Positions 1 to 14,479 of a stretch of DNA of 64,000 nt are shown piece by piece. Source of the stretch: Seriola aureovittata (taxonomy: Eukaryota > Chordata > Actinopteri > Carangiformes > Carangidae). The notes under the pieces are model-generated. The model searched no databases, was not told where the DNA came from, and saw only the letters and a program-made list of their open reading frames with translations. The number at the start of each line of letters is the position of its first letter. Position 1 is the stretch's first letter. Position numbers and translations under genes: made by a program. The DNA lies in assembly GCF_021018895.1 (NCBI RefSeq), contig NC_079377.1:19369501-19433500 (forward strand), in the 5' to 3' direction.

Positions 1-60
1 GTCAGGCATGTAAACCCAGCCTGACCTGGTCTGCTATGGCCCTCCAGGTCCCTCCAGTGC

Positions 61-93
61 GCACACACATACACACACACGCACACACACACA
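61..93. repeat. (CA)n microsatellite, interrupted
   Basis: A short CA tract is interrupted by AT and CG. Confidence 0.9.
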
Positions 94-2395
94 GTACTTG
101 TTTCTCTGTTCCTGGCTAAGCTTCCTGCGTTCTCACACTAGTTGAGACAGGCAGAACCTTTGCTGCTTCACCAATAGGATGCTGCTGTTCTAACTTGTGC
201 TAATGTTTTTCTAATGAGGAAAGTTTGCAGCTCAGAAACACTGACGTTGCTTCAGACAGATTTTCTCCACCACACCAGTAAACTACTAAAACTGCAATGT
301 GGTTTTCCTTATAATGTTGACTCCATTACCTTCAGTTACTTGTATTAGCTGACAAGTTACGGTTGAAAGATAAAGGTGAAACAATGCAATTTTCAGTTTT
401 TACGGAAAGGAATACATTTTGGGTATTTTAGGACTCATTTATGTATGTACTGTAGAAGCACTTACTTCATCACAAAGTTAACTTGAGGTTGTTTTAAATT
501 TTATGGAAAAATATGGACAACAACATTTTATCTAAAAGGTATCTTACATTAGGACCTTAATGGACAGACTAAACATTCAGCTTTTCAGTAATATGCAGGA
601 TCAGTCTGATATAAAGCTACAGCATGTGTCAGTTGAAAGTATATTGGGTGGGAAGGTTAATAAAATTTGACAGCCTTGACTTTTATTAAAAATTTTTTTT
701 GATTAAAACCATGAACATTCATTTTCTGAAGTACTTCAGTGTAAATAATATCAAGTCTGTGTGTCTGTTGAACCTGAAACAAGCCTGATAATTTAGGGTG
801 TAAATTGAGCCAGACGGCAATTTATTATTTTAATATACTTATTTTTTAATATCATTATTCAACAATATTTTTTAACCAGTTTAAGTAAGAGAAGTTTTTC
901 AATCACAAGTTTAACTCTGTTCTCTCACTGAAAAATGTACTCAAAAGGACCAGACGTGCACGGCCCACACACAGTGACATGACAAATTACCTAATCTCTT
1001 CAATCACATCAATATTCTATTCATAATATACAAATTCAATATTAAATGCTAGAAATTTTTTATTTAGATTTTTGTGATTTTAGTCCAATTAATTTTTGTT
1101 TTTTAGGAAAATTAAATAACGCATAAGGGTTTACAGTTTATTATCTATATCATCTATTACCTAATAGTCTCAGTGCTGACAGTATGTAGGAATTATATGT
1201 TTTCTTTAACATAAAATATATTAAAATGTTTCGCTGTACATGAGATGCTCCAGGATTAACCATGTTGGACACAGCTGATACATTCAGTAGCTTCATAAAG
1301 TCAAATCAAGAACTTTAATCTTCTACTGTGAACTGTAAGATTATACCAGGAAGCTACACAGAACTACAACAGAAACGGAGGCATCACACACGTAGCACAG
1401 GTAACTCTTATATAAAGCTTTTCATTTAGGTGTAGTGCACAGGTGGTTTATCAAACTTGTATATGTTTTTTAGATGATATTGGTTAGCTCCCAGGACACA
1501 TAGAACATCTGTAAAAGCGAATGTAAAAGCTAATGTCTGAGCAAAGGACTTTTGGATGAGCGCAACAATGTAAGTGAAACGCAGCCTTACGTACGTATAG
1601 ATATCCGTGCACATACGCCACGTACGTTTGTACAGGCGGCGTATATGTTTGTTCATTTACAATTATCTATAAACAAGCTGGAGTCAGACAGAGTTCAAGT
1701 AGACATACTGTGCAGTATTTCCAACCACTGAGTCTAAAGCAACAGAAATGTTAAATCAAAGTGGAACATCTGACCCATCCTCTCATCTGACATGAAGACG
1801 CATCTGTGTCTTTACTCAGGAATAAGATGTGCATGCTTAGAAAGTTCAATGAAATGTTTGTTGGTGTGTTCGTGTGTGTTTGTGCGTTTCTGACATGATG
1901 ATTGTTTGTGAGATTGAAATGAGGGGACTGTGGCGGAGGAAAGTAATAAAGAGAGGATAGGTGCGTGAGAAGAACGACAGAGGAGGGATACAGAGTGTAT
2001 AAACTGTGTAAATATTTAGTGTGTGTTCACATGAATATGTTATGGACACGTGTATGAGAAAAAAAGAATAAAGAAAAAGGAAAACATGAAATTCAGGTCA
2101 GGTTATCGGTCACAGCTTACTTAGACTGCATGACAGTGAGCCTGAGGAAATCAATGATTGGACCTGTCATTTGTCAATGAATACCAGAATGTTTAACTCT
2201 GTCTGTCACCCTGTCTTTCACACTCTGTGCCCTGACGAGTGGCTGAAATTAGTCATAATCAAAACATTGACATGTCTCCAAGTCACTTTTTGTAAAGGGA
2301 TAGAACAACTCTTTCTCCTACAGCTGTGACACCGCAGTGCTGCGTATTTATATCAGTGTACTTTGTGCTTCACACACACTTAACTCTTAAAGGGG
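94..2395. other. noncoding, AT-rich
   Basis: No gene or recognised repeat is seen. The DNA is AT-rich with scattered A/T runs. Open frames on the minus strand at 1426-1656 and 1846-2049 have random composition. Confidence 0.6.
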
Positions 2396-2427
2396 CCTGG
2401 GGGGTGGGGGGTGGGGGGGGGGGTGGT
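2396..2427. repeat. G-rich tract
   Basis: Runs of 4 to 11 G are separated by single T residues. Four or more G-runs could fold as a G-quadruplex on the plus strand. Confidence 0.9.
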
Positions 2428-4962
2428 ACCTCGTCTCAACAATAGATTCCTTCTGTTTGAGAAAAGATTGGTTTGCTAATAACTAGAATGCTCAGCTGTT
2501 TTAGCAAATTATTTACCCTCTCTAAAAAATGAAACTACATATTATGCCCTGTTTTTGAAGAATTACATCCTCAGTAGGAGCAACAAAGCTTGGAAATTAA
2601 AGCATCAGGGTAGAGAATTCAAAAAGTATTGAGAGAAGGTTTAACACACTGGTTTTGGTGTTTCCATGGGATTTGTTGACAGTAAAAGAAAAAAGAAAAA
2701 AAACGCCAATCTTATCCTTTAAAGTCATCCTGCAGCATCACCTGAACACTTGGGCTGAGGAGGGAGGCATTTTGGACTGATGCAAGTGAAATTAGGGAAG
2801 AAAATAAAACACCTTTTTGGTAAAGACGGATCCTAGTTTAATAAATGTTTTTTTGAAAAAGATCACAGCTAAAAGGGCAGGAGCACTGGCTCACTCCACC
2901 TTGTGAACACCACTGTACGTGTGTGCTTGCAGATATAAGTTTTAGTTTGACTGCATGTATACATCTACTTCTGAACCTGTGGAAAACCACGGGTTAATAT
3001 CACTGCATGCGTTCACGTGTGTATTCTAACATGTGTGTGTGATGAGGAGCCTGACAAAATGAAAGGCGGCGAGCAGAGCAGGGTTCAGTACAGGCCAGAC
3101 CTCTAGCCCTAATCAGGTTACATGATTAATGAGGGAGGGAAATGGGCTCATGTTGTATTAAGAAAATGTGTGTTTGAACCCAAAGCGGCGGGTATCAGCA
3201 GCCTAATGCATCAGCCATCGACTGGACACCTGAGATCCACGGTCTGCTGCGCTGTTAGCTCGGTCCCAGCGGAGAGACGCTGCATCGATTCTCCTAAAAC
3301 TCCCTCTCATTCACTTACTTTCTTCCTGTTTCTCTTCTTTTTTCTTTACCTCCTTTTCTCTTTTCTGTTTCTCATTTTTACCCTTCATGTCCTTCCATGC
3401 CTTTTGTGCATTTCTTTCACACCTCCTTTGTTTCATTTAATTACCCCTTTCCTACCTCTCTTTTCACTCTGCTCTTTTTTGGATCCTCAATCTGTCTTGC
3501 TCCTCTTTCCTTACCTCCTTTCACCACTGCACTAACAGCCTCACTGGGTTTGCACACACTGCACAATAGCATCAGTGTTTTCTGTGTCTGTTTTTTTGCT
3601 TCTGTGTGATTTAGCTTCATTTCTGGCATTGCAGCAATGGCCAACACTCAGCCCTCGCAACCCAAACACTGAACAGTCATTTAATCTCTGTGACTCGCCG
3701 CACCACAGGCTTGTCTGATATATTAGCTAGCGCTGCCTCATCCAATATAGACTGCGTCCACTCAGTGTGCGAAACATACTGTGGTAGTAAGAACACTGGG
3801 TTTCTATGACAAGACAAAAGTTTATTCATTATTCATGTCTGCAAGTTTCCATGAAAAAAAAAATATTAGACAGTGTTTGTATCAAAACAAGATTTACTTT
3901 GTAAGCAGCGCAGCAGTTTTACCACAGCAAATAACAAGAGTGACAGTTACATTTTGACTCAGCTTTTGGCCCTGCTGGGTGAAAGTAGCAGTTGTGTTAT
4001 TTCTGGGAGCCAATTAGACAACCTCTGTGGTTCTTTGAAGCTGACTGAATCTTGACACTCTCTGGGGAGGTGAGTTGTTATGTGCACAGCAGTTGTAGCA
4101 CATACACAGTGATTAATCTGGATTCAAACACAAACACGGATAAACCAGAGCTCCGACTCATTTTACTCTAAAAACAATATTCACTCTTCTGTCTTATCAA
4201 CAGCAGCAATTGTGGTGCACTAAATTGTAGCGTCATTATTAATGAATGTGGGTTGACTCCTGGCTCAGCTGTGTTAAAGTGGCTGCTGAGTTTAGTACAG
4301 TGAGGGACAGTGCTGTGGCTGTGGGAAGGAAAAGGCCAAAGTTTCACAGGGTCCACAGTAGCAAAAAAGTGTCCTTTTTGCAGCATCAGGTGAAAAGTAA
4401 TAGTGTTTAGCTCGATAAACAGAGAAGAAATATGGACCGAAATGAGGATGCAAAGATGTTATGACACAGACAAAGTTGAATTTTTTCTCCTTGTGATGTT
4501 TCAGAGTTTACTCCCTCTGTCATGTGAATATGCCAGATTTATGAATAATCAGAGAGCAGCCTGTGTTTGCTCTCCTCAACTGAACCATCATCTCCAATGA
4601 GATAGTTTACTCAGAAAAGTTCAGTTACTGACTCTAACAAAGGAGAAGTATAAGGCGTTCATTAAAACAAAATAACCCCAGGCTCAGAGAATCAAAGCAA
4701 TAAAGCAGACGGGATAAATAAATAAATGAATGAAATGAAGATCATGGAATCAAGTCAGAGAAATGGTGAGGAGACCACAAGAAACCCTTGAGATATGGAA
4801 ACAAACCTGCAATATATAGACAAACGATTAGCGTACCATGTCATCAGTAAAGATGATTCATTGCTGTATCACACACGTGTGCACACATGCACATGTACTG
4901 CACTATATGTAACACACATACAAACATGAGCACACAAGTGCATACAGTACAAACACATGCAG
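2428..4962. other. noncoding, with a pyrimidine-rich stretch
   Basis: Mostly unremarkable noncoding sequence. Positions 3295-3535 are strongly T/C-rich on the plus strand, which keeps a 137-codon frame (3122-3535) open and gives it a Phe/Leu/Ser-rich translation. I see no splice-bounded exon. Confidence 0.6.
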
Positions 4963-4984
4963 ACACACACACACACACACACAC
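4963..4984. repeat. (CA)n microsatellite
   Basis: About ten CA units. Confidence 0.9.
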
Positions 4985-5241
4985 TATGGATTTTGCAAAG
5001 ACAGCAAGGAAAATATCTGTGTTTTGAAAGTATTACCAGTCATATTTTCATATTTCTTTCCCCCTGCTGTTATAATTTTCTCCCCTGTCAAACAAATCAA
5101 AACGCCAAGACCAAACGGAGGCTGAAGGACCGGCTCAGATTTTCCACTGTCAGGTTCACAAACGCGCTGCTCTTACAAACAGGCTCTGTGCAAGGAGACA
5201 TGACCTGTGTGTGTTTGTGGATCTGTGCACTGCGACTGCGT

Positions 5242-5250
5242 GCGTGCATG

Positions 5251-5312
<62 letters not shown>

Positions 5313-5321
5313 TGTGTGGTT

Positions 5322-5369
<48 letters not shown>
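5242..5369. repeat. (TG)n microsatellite, long
   Basis: A long TG array with a leading TGCG/TGCA part and one internal interruption (CTGTGTGGTTGAG near 5310). Confidence 0.97.
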
Positions 5370-5373
<4 letters not shown>

Positions 5374-8300
5374 TGGTGTTGATTTTCAGGTCAGTGAGAA
5401 CTTTACAGCTCATTCTGTTTGAACGGCACTTCCCTTTTATGTATGCAAGTATATAATAATTACCATTTTATATCATATCATCATATCATTATCATTAAAT
5501 AAACGAGAAGCATTCTGTTTGAAAAGAAAAATATTTTTTTCTCAAACAGGCATAATGTTGCTATTTTAATTCTAATTAGTTAATCTAATGTCATCTAATT
5601 ACACGTATCAGAAACTAATATCAACTTAAAGATAATTATAAAATTAAGGTAATACTGGTGATTGACAACACTGACGTTTTTTTGTTTTTTTTTTCTTAAA
5701 TCGTGATTGATGCTCAGTGTAATGCTGTGTGAGCGTTTGTATGATGTGGTAGAAATGTAGTTTAGATTTCATGACAAGTGATTGTGTCTGGGCCACAGAT
5801 GTTTAACCACTTCAATATTGGACTTCGGTTTTTATTCTGAACGGACTTTTTCAATCCATTCAGTTACTGCAAAGGGGATATTTCCATTCACTGAAGTGAG
5901 TATGTGGTGAATGAAATATTTAATGTGAAGGTTTAAACACATAAAATGAAAAAATGAGAATTATTCAATATCTGATAATTATTTTGAACATTCTAAAGAT
6001 TGTAATTCTTATTAATAACAGGCTAAATGAATTCCTCTATAGTGTCTTGATGTTTTACTCCACAAAACATCTGCCATGCTAAACTGAAACTAAATATATC
6101 ATAGCAAAAACAAAACAAAAAAAAACAAAAAAAAAAAAAACTGGGATGATGAAGCAAGAGTCCATTTCATCTCCCAAACAGGATGGCCAGGCGATCCGCT
6201 GCCTTCTGGTTACATTTCCCCTCAGAGCGCCATCCGTCATCAAAGGGTCAGGGGTCGGGAGATTCATCAAAACAGTTTGTGCAGTGTGAGGTACACAAAG
6301 GAGCCTCTCAGGATTAGAGATGGCCTGCTGTGTTTATGGCTGTCTACATTAAGAGCTATCCCATCATCACCCGGGCCTGCTTGGTGTGAACTCATCAACC
6401 ATTCCAATGGGCTGACATGGCGAACCATCGCACACACAGCACTCTTACTGCACTCTCTTTCTCTGCAGCTTCGCACACACCACAGGAGGGAAATAGTAAT
6501 CGAGATTTACTTCAGTTACGCTGTTGAGTACTGATACTTTTGAGTACTTCAGTTCATTTCGTCCTGCTTGTGTTTTCCTTTTTAGGTATTAACACCTACT
6601 GTAAGCTTACTGGACAGACGGAGCGATGGTTCAAAAGATTAATAAGATTTGTTACAGTGCATTAGAGTAATTTAATTAGCTATTTAAGCCATTTAATTTT
6701 ATGGTTACACTTTTTGGACATTCACAAAAACTTTGTTTTAAAAAAACACTTTTTATTGAGTTACTGTGAAACTCACATATTTCCTAGACTTATGTTTTGA
6801 ATAAATTTGCTGATTTTTTTTTTTGTCTTTGTTTATGGGATTTCAAAACTCTCTCCACTTCAGTCTCAGGAGAAAAAGTGCAAGGATTAGAAATTTACTT
6901 ACTGCAAAAGCCATTCTATTTAGTGTGGCTGAACTGATGGAAAAGCACACACAAATGTGCACGTCCCACTTACTGTCATCACTGCTTTTTGCAGTGTATT
7001 TCCTGTGTTATCATCAGTGTTAGCCCAGTAGTGATGCTCTTGCTTTATTAGTTTGGCCAGGATATCTGGTCACATGGTACTCATCCACAGGCTACAGTTG
7101 ATGCCTATTGTGTTTGACATGCTGTGATTGCTGTACAGCCGTTGTGGAAGAGGAACTCGCCCCAAACATCTGAGTGGCCTATTTAGAACATTTTGGTTTT
7201 CAGATTTTCTTCAGAATGATTGCTGCACAAGCCCAGACAAACAAGTCTATAGTGAGAGTTACCAAAACTATCTGCATGATGAATTTGTGACAAACTGTTT
7301 GGTTCACATGCTGCTCTGCAGTGAAAAATCTGGCATTGACAAAATGGAGTCCATATATCTCTCCGTGTGTCTCTTTCTCTCTGTGTTCTTGCCTAAAAAC
7401 TGTGCTGGCTCCATTAGCTGGTGTTTGGACACCTGTAGGGGCTCGGGACTCGACAAGCAGGGCTGTCAACGAGGGGCTTTGGTAAATCGAGAGATTATCC
7501 AAACAGTGGGACACTAGCTAATAAAAACAAGCCCCCCGTTCACTGCATTAGCGCTGCATTAGTGCAGAGGGTACGAAGAATGGGGACCCAGGGATCTGAG
7601 TGATGCACAGTCCAAAGCTGTTAAAGGGATCTTCTGTAAATTATTAGTGATTTATTGCAGCCTGTAGTTATTAGATTAGTTATTGGAGTGTTTTCTTGTT
7701 TGAGGAAGGCAGGGAACGGTGTGTAGTTCTGAGACGCAGACATTTGTAGGACTATTTAACCAGAGAAAAGAAGAAAATACAAGAAAAATATTATATACTG
7801 TAGATTAATTTCATTAACTGAACATCAGCGGATTAATGAGGGTACAGAGAAATGTGGTTGCAGAGGAGTTGTAACTAATATTGTTTTTTTACTTTAAAAA
7901 TGTATGTTACTGTTTTTAACAAATGGCTTCCTGCTAAAGTTAGGTTATATTCTAACTTAGTTAATTAAGTTAAATATATATGTGCTGTAAGAATATTTTT
8001 GCAAACTAGCAGAAACTGAGAAAAATCTAGTTTAAGGTGCTTTAGATGGGATTTTTGAATCAGAACAAAAGAGATGTTTATATCTCAGTAAAACTTCTGA
8101 AAAAATAATAAACAACAGAAGATTACAAAATAATAATTAGGAAGCAGCTTGTTTTACAGTTGGCTGAGTTTTCAGCGTGCAGGCTGTAGGCTACGTGTGC
8201 AGGGCCAGGGAATACAGTAAGCACAGTATATTCTCTGCCGCCGTACAGCAGTCTCGCTCAGGGTGTGTACACCGGTCATGGGCATAAACCTCAATTTCTG

Positions 8301-9017
8301 GCCATGACATTTATTAACTCCTACAAATACAACAGCTGCTGCTTTTTTCTCAAAGCACGGAAAATGAAATCATCTAATTTCCTTCACATAACCTTGTGTT
8401 TTTGTGAAGTTTCTCAGGCTGAATTAAGGGAAAGGTTTCAATGCATTAAATCATTTATTTACACAGTAAAACGTCTCCTTTTCCACCACTGACCAACACA
8501 GCGTTGGTGCCTTAACACACTGTAATCCATTTATACAGTCAGTTAATATATGGGCAAGGGTTAAGGGTTTAATTTAAAGCAAATTAGATTGGCTAAAATA
8601 AATCTGCTTCGTGTTTCTGACTAATACATAGGCAGAGTTCTCACTGTCCTCATGTTTAACTTATATACTATTTCAGAGTGTGTAATATTAAATGTCTAAA
8701 AAAAAAAAAAACATTATATGAACATATTCATGTATTTATTCAAATATTTGCAAAGGATAACTTTGCATATGCTGTTTGCGCAGTTTTAATGCCAATAACT
8801 GTTAGCGAGACAGTATAATGCCATTAGGGTGTAATTGCTGGTCTCTGAGGTGGTAAGGACACTGCTGGCAATAACACTCAGAGAGAGGGAATTTGCCTTT
8901 TATTAAAAACTGCTTTGGTGACGGGGAGTAAATTCATTATCTGACTCTATTAGCTCAGCAGAGTGGGAATAAACTGAGGAGGTACCACAAAATGCCTGGG
9001 GCAAATGTGTTTGTGCG

Positions 9018-9019
<2 letters not shown>
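5370..9019. other. noncoding, AT-rich with enhancer-like blocks
   Basis: No exon is recognised. The stretch is AT-rich apart from non-repetitive, more evenly composed blocks at about 6150-6450, 7120-7580 and 8880-9000, which are discussed as candidate conserved elements. An A-rich run lies at 6118-6140. Confidence 0.6.

Positions 9020-9055
<36 letters not shown>
9020..9055. repeat. (TG)n microsatellite
   Basis: An uninterrupted TG array, followed by a T10 run at 9061. Confidence 0.95.
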
Positions 9056-9056
<1 letters not shown>

Positions 9057-12000
9057 GTTGTTTTTTTTTTATCAAGGTTCATAAACAAAAGAGTCTCCTT
9101 AGATCGACTCTAATCAGTTAGCTCAGCAGTGGCTTTGCTTCCACTGATTGAGACTCCTTTTTAAACCCAGAGATGACTGCAACATCATCCTTCAAGGCAA
9201 ATTTATGGTAAGAAACTGACAGTTGACGCATCTCATGTTTGTCATGAATAACATTTTTTAGCCTTAATCCTTATAAAGGAGTTTCAAAACAAGAAAGTTG
9301 TAAAGACGGAAACATTTCTGTTTTTTCACACAGAGTGGTGGGTGATACGAGCACACGCGTGTATCTTTTGTGTTGTCTACGGTTACACGTACCACATGTT
9401 CAGACACACACACACTTGCATACAGTGTGGCCCTTAGTGATCATTTATCATAAATACATATACAGCCCTTTATATCAGGGGAAACACCAGTCCTCGGCTC
9501 ATCTTCTCCATCCTCCCATCCTGCTTGGATTTACAACACAGAGCCCTTTTCAGCCTCTGTACATCCACTCATCTCCCACCACTTTACCCAGCTCTCTGCC
9601 TCTGCCAGCCTGTTTCTCCTTATAGCCCATAATAATCCCCCAAAAAGCCTCTCAGGGTCTGCGTTTCCCAACTCTCAGACCAGAAACACAATGGAAGCTC
9701 AGCAAGAGGCACAGGCAAGCAGAGGAGATCAGTCAGTTTGATGAATGCATACACATCTGTGGGAGATTTCCTCTGTAGATAAAGTGAACACTTACTGGTT
9801 TTTAGCTTTTTTTCTTTCCATTTTCCCCCACTGCAGCGAGTTAAATATGTATTTGAAAGACTGGGTTTGTTGGGGTCTTGGACTGTACTGTTCAAGAACA
9901 ATGAAATAATGCTGAACGTCATGTATATCAACAAAGAAACAAGTTAAGACTGATGTCTCCAGTACAGGTCGCACAGTCTCGTGTCAGCCTTCCCTCACAT
10001 CATTTCTCTGATGTGTTAAAGGTGCTGACACCTGCACTCAGAAGCTGTGGCTTGTAATAACTCTGATCTAGGAACTGAAAGAGCTGCCTGCTGCCTGCTG
10101 TTGAGTTACTCAACCATTCAATAACACAGACAACACCATGCAATCCTTATCTCTAAAACGCGTGCCAACCGCAGCCCTGATACAGGAACGAGGAATTACC
10201 ATGCTTAATTTAACTTCATCAACATGTCTCCTCTTAGCTACTTTTCCCTTTTTCCTTCACTGGGACTGTGCTGCAGTGCAGAGACTGGAGGTGGATAACT
10301 GGTTGGTGTGGCTGTGACAGTGGAGGTAGGAGCGTACAGGGGTTTAGGGACCAGACTGTGTGGGCCTATCAGGTTGCAGTATTGAATCGAGGTCTGCCTT
10401 GAGATGTAAAAGAGAGCTCAGATTGAGAAAGAAATCCATGAAATAAAGAAACATCAGTCTGTGTGTGTGTGAGAGAGAGAGAAACAGAGAGGGAAAAGTA
10501 GGAAGAAAATGTGAAAAATATTTGTATATCCTTCATTGTATTTGAGAGATTAAATCATGAGTAAAAGGAACATATGTAAAACATTAAAAAAAAAGGGAAG
10601 CCTGATACCACTTCCCTATTCCAGTAAATGGGAAAGTGGTCTCCGACACTTGGACCCCGCTGTACCTATTTACTGTAATGAAGCTATAGAGTCTAATAAA
10701 GCAGTTTTGTTTAAAAACAATGGAGTAACACGAGCCTGTTAGATTTCAGGAGCACTTGACTCTTTGTGGCCAAAGCAGAAATAAACACTTAACAATCCTC
10801 AGATTACGGTCTCTTATTACTATTTATAAATCATCATGATTAAACCACCGGTAATACTTCTGCAAGATGAAATGGAGCCTGTTGTTTGTATTTTATCTTG
10901 TTTAAGTTTCTTTCTCATAGAGGGAAGCTACGGATAAATGAGACGGTTGAGGAAGGTTCAGCAGGTAACCTTCAGGTCAAAAGTTCATCACTGTCTTCGA
11001 AGAATAATTATTCTGATGAAAATGAAAATGTACTTTTATGTTTACAAAGACATATGACTTCTTCGGTCAAGAAATACACTGCTCAGAATGTAAATGGAGT
11101 TAAATGTAAAATATTACACTTTGCCATTTGCTTTGGGTGAATTGTCAGTATTGTCAGACTCAGTGTTCTCACAACTTCACACTTTCTTTCAGATTGTCTC
11201 ACATATGTGAAATATTTATGGATGTGTGACCTGATGTATATTTCTGCCTTAATTCCTACAACATTTTTAAGTAAACTACTGAAAAAGTGCCCCCCCCCCA
11301 GGATTAAGTCCACAATTCAACATGTAGTCCTGTCCTCTAGAAAAACAAATGATCATGTAAAAGACAGCTATAGTGAGATCACTTTATGGGCTGACACCAC
11401 TTTCTCAGTGGTGTCAGACTCTCAGACGCCGCTGTATATCCCTGTGTTAGAATGATAAAAATCAATCTGTTTGAATGTTTAATTGTCAAACTGACACAAG
11501 CAAACCTATTATTTTGTTTGCAGACACTTCCTGCAACATTGGCCTGCTGCATCATCACAACTGACAGAGGACCATTTATCTTTACTGTACCTAGTCACCA
11601 TTTGCTCAGCGACCTGTTGAGCCAGATTTAAAATTTGCTGTTCTGCACAGCAGGCTCCCCCGCTGCGTTGTGCCGCTCATTTAACCCCGATCCACAGCGG
11701 AGCTTCTCTGTTCTAATGTTTTACCTTTATTTGTAAAGTTCTGAGACTTTTAACTGCCTCAAAAGAAAAAATGTAAAACACTTTCCTCTTTTTTGTGCGT
11801 GTTCAAGGGACGGAAGAGTTTGTGAGGTGACTGTTTTCAACATCGGGGGCCGATCAGGAACAGATGGACAGGGTGATGACCCCCCCCAGCAAGCAAGAGC
11901 AGCGCCACAACTGCCACTCAAAATCCCAGCATGTGGATGTGTGTGAGTGTAGATTTGTGTGTCGGAGGAAGATGGGGTGGGGGGGGGTGGGGGTTGTGTT

Positions 12001-12148
12001 ATGGCTCTGAGGGTGCTATGGCAAACAGGGTCCCCATGAGTGACTGACGCTCCTCCAACATCTGTTCCATGGAAAACACTCTTTCTTCCTCAATCTCTTC
12101 TCCACTAACGATCTCCCTGACTCTGTTGTCTCCCTGTCTGTCTCTTCC
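9056..12148. other. noncoding, no feature recognised
   Basis: No gene or interspersed repeat is recognised. There is a C9 run near 11290 and G-rich DNA at 11972-11995. Open frames such as 9335-9625 and 9620-9934 lack splice signals or domain character. Confidence 0.55.
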
Positions 12149-12320
<172 letters not shown>

Positions 12321-12504
12321 AGATGATCTTTTCATTTTACAGTAAAGCCAAGAGGAATGGGGAAATTAGATTAGGGCAGAATAAGATACTCCATTTATGA
12401 TGTGGCTCTTTGCAGGGTTCTCTGCATGGTTGACAGAGGAGGCTGCAGACGGCACTGATGCCTTTACCCTTCTCTTCTCCTTCCTCACTCGCTCTGTTAT
12501 CCCC

Positions 12505-12532
12505 TCCACCACCACCACCACCACCACCACCA
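12505..12532. repeat. (CCA)n trinucleotide repeat
   Basis: About nine ACC/CCA units. Confidence 0.95.
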
Positions 12533-12758
12533 TTCCTTGCTCAACGATCAGGTTTCTTTCTGCCCATCAGTGTAGAGGGGGAGGAGAAGAAGGGGTTGAG
12601 GTGGGGTGTTCTGATCAATGGCAGGAAACCAGACGATGGGAAGGGAAGACATGAAATAGATAGGCCCCATAACCTACCTACCCGTCCAGGATACCGCAAC
12701 CACTTCTCTCTCTCTCTCCATCTATTTCTTGCTCACTTCTGTGTTCCTATCTGTAATT

Positions 12759-12817
12759 CACACACACACGCACACCAAACGCACGCTCACTCACACACAC
12801 ACACACACACACACACC
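12759..12817. repeat. (CA)n microsatellite, interrupted
   Basis: Two CA tracts separated by a CG-containing spacer. Confidence 0.93.
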
Positions 12818-12921
12818 TCTGTTGAAACACAGTCCAGACACCACACATACAAACACGCATCTGACCGCAAACATGCTGCAAAGAACGCACTGCAGCACCT
12901 ACTTTCAGAGTCTGATGTGCC

Positions 12922-13039
<118 letters not shown>

Positions 13040-14479
13040 GCAGATTGCACGAAGCGTGTATATCTTTCCCTTTAGGCTGAATGCATACCTACTTACCTGC
13101 CCCTTATGGGAGAATGACTAATAATATACAAAATTAGAATATATTTTTCTCCCAGCCCTATGCAAATCTCAAACATATTGCTTTCTGTCTCAAGGGGGCC
13201 ACACATTCCCACACATGAATATACTTAGAGGTGCATGTGAGAGGGACACAAACACATACACAAACCTCACTCAAGCTATGTGTGATTAGGGCAGACAGAG
13301 AGAATAGCTGTCTCGTTTGAGTTTATTAATTTGTGGTATTGCTCTTAGTGTTTATCGCCAGCATTTAATGGTGGACAACGCTGCTGCTCATTCCTCGAGG
13401 CACTTATTAGCAGAATGAGTATTTGGTGGTTATTTAAATCTATCCCTCTGGATCAAATTATGCAGTATTAGATCCTGGCAGAGTTATGAAACTAACACTG
13501 ATAATACAGTGGGAAAAGGTGGAGACTTCATTATATTCAAAGACTGAGCTAAACATGATCTCATTGCTTCTTGTTTCAAAGATTTATTGGATTTTTTTTT
13601 TTTTAATTTTTTTTTTTTATCAGATCTGATGTGAGATGGTCGCAGTTGCAAGCTTGACAGTCAGAGTGCGTCCTTGTATGTGTGTGTACATGCAAGCGTG
13701 CATGCATATAGGTGTGTGTTTCTGATCTATACAGTGCAGACTACTGAGCTCTCTCGCCACCCCAGCTAACTCTTAACTCCTGTCAAAACACGGCGCTTTA
13801 AATTGAATTAAGACTCCATGCTGCAGTCCCTGCTGAGCCCCCCAACCAACGCCTTTTTACACCCTATACTGCTCTGGGACACACACACACACACTGTGTA
13901 TTCACACACCTTTTACATGCAAATACATATGTAGAAAGATGCACAGATATCAACGCTAACATCAATTTCAAAATGTACACCTGAATTCATGACAACCAAC
14001 GAGACTAAGTGTGATTTGCTTTTTTAAAAACCAGCTAAAACACAATGAACGCACACACATGCAGAGGGTACTAAAAGAATATTTTAAGTAAGATGAGGCC
14101 GGGCTCAGCCTTGAAACTCTGTAGCTGTTAATTCACTGCAGCTGAAACAGAGACGATGATACATGAGTCCATAATGCTGGGAAGACTACAGTCTGAGGAT
14201 TTCTGCCCTGTTTCAAGAGTTTTGAAATTATGTGTGGGTGGTAAGTTGAACTGAAACGTGTGTACTGATGTTGTGGTTCAAATGTCTGTGACTAACAGGG
14301 GGAATACAGACTTGCAATAGGTAATGTTTTTTGTTGTAGATTTTCATTTTATCATCATATTAGTATTGATATTTGCCACTGCTGTTATAAGGGAAACTCT
14401 GCAAAAATCGAACTAAACTGCATTTTGTTTTAATTACAGAACATATTCTGTAAGACTTTAAACCTCCTCGCAGACAGCA

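Noticed and set aside
3122..3535. 137-codon plus-strand frame
   Set aside because: It is open because of a pyrimidine-rich stretch; the translation is Phe/Leu/Ser-rich with no domain.
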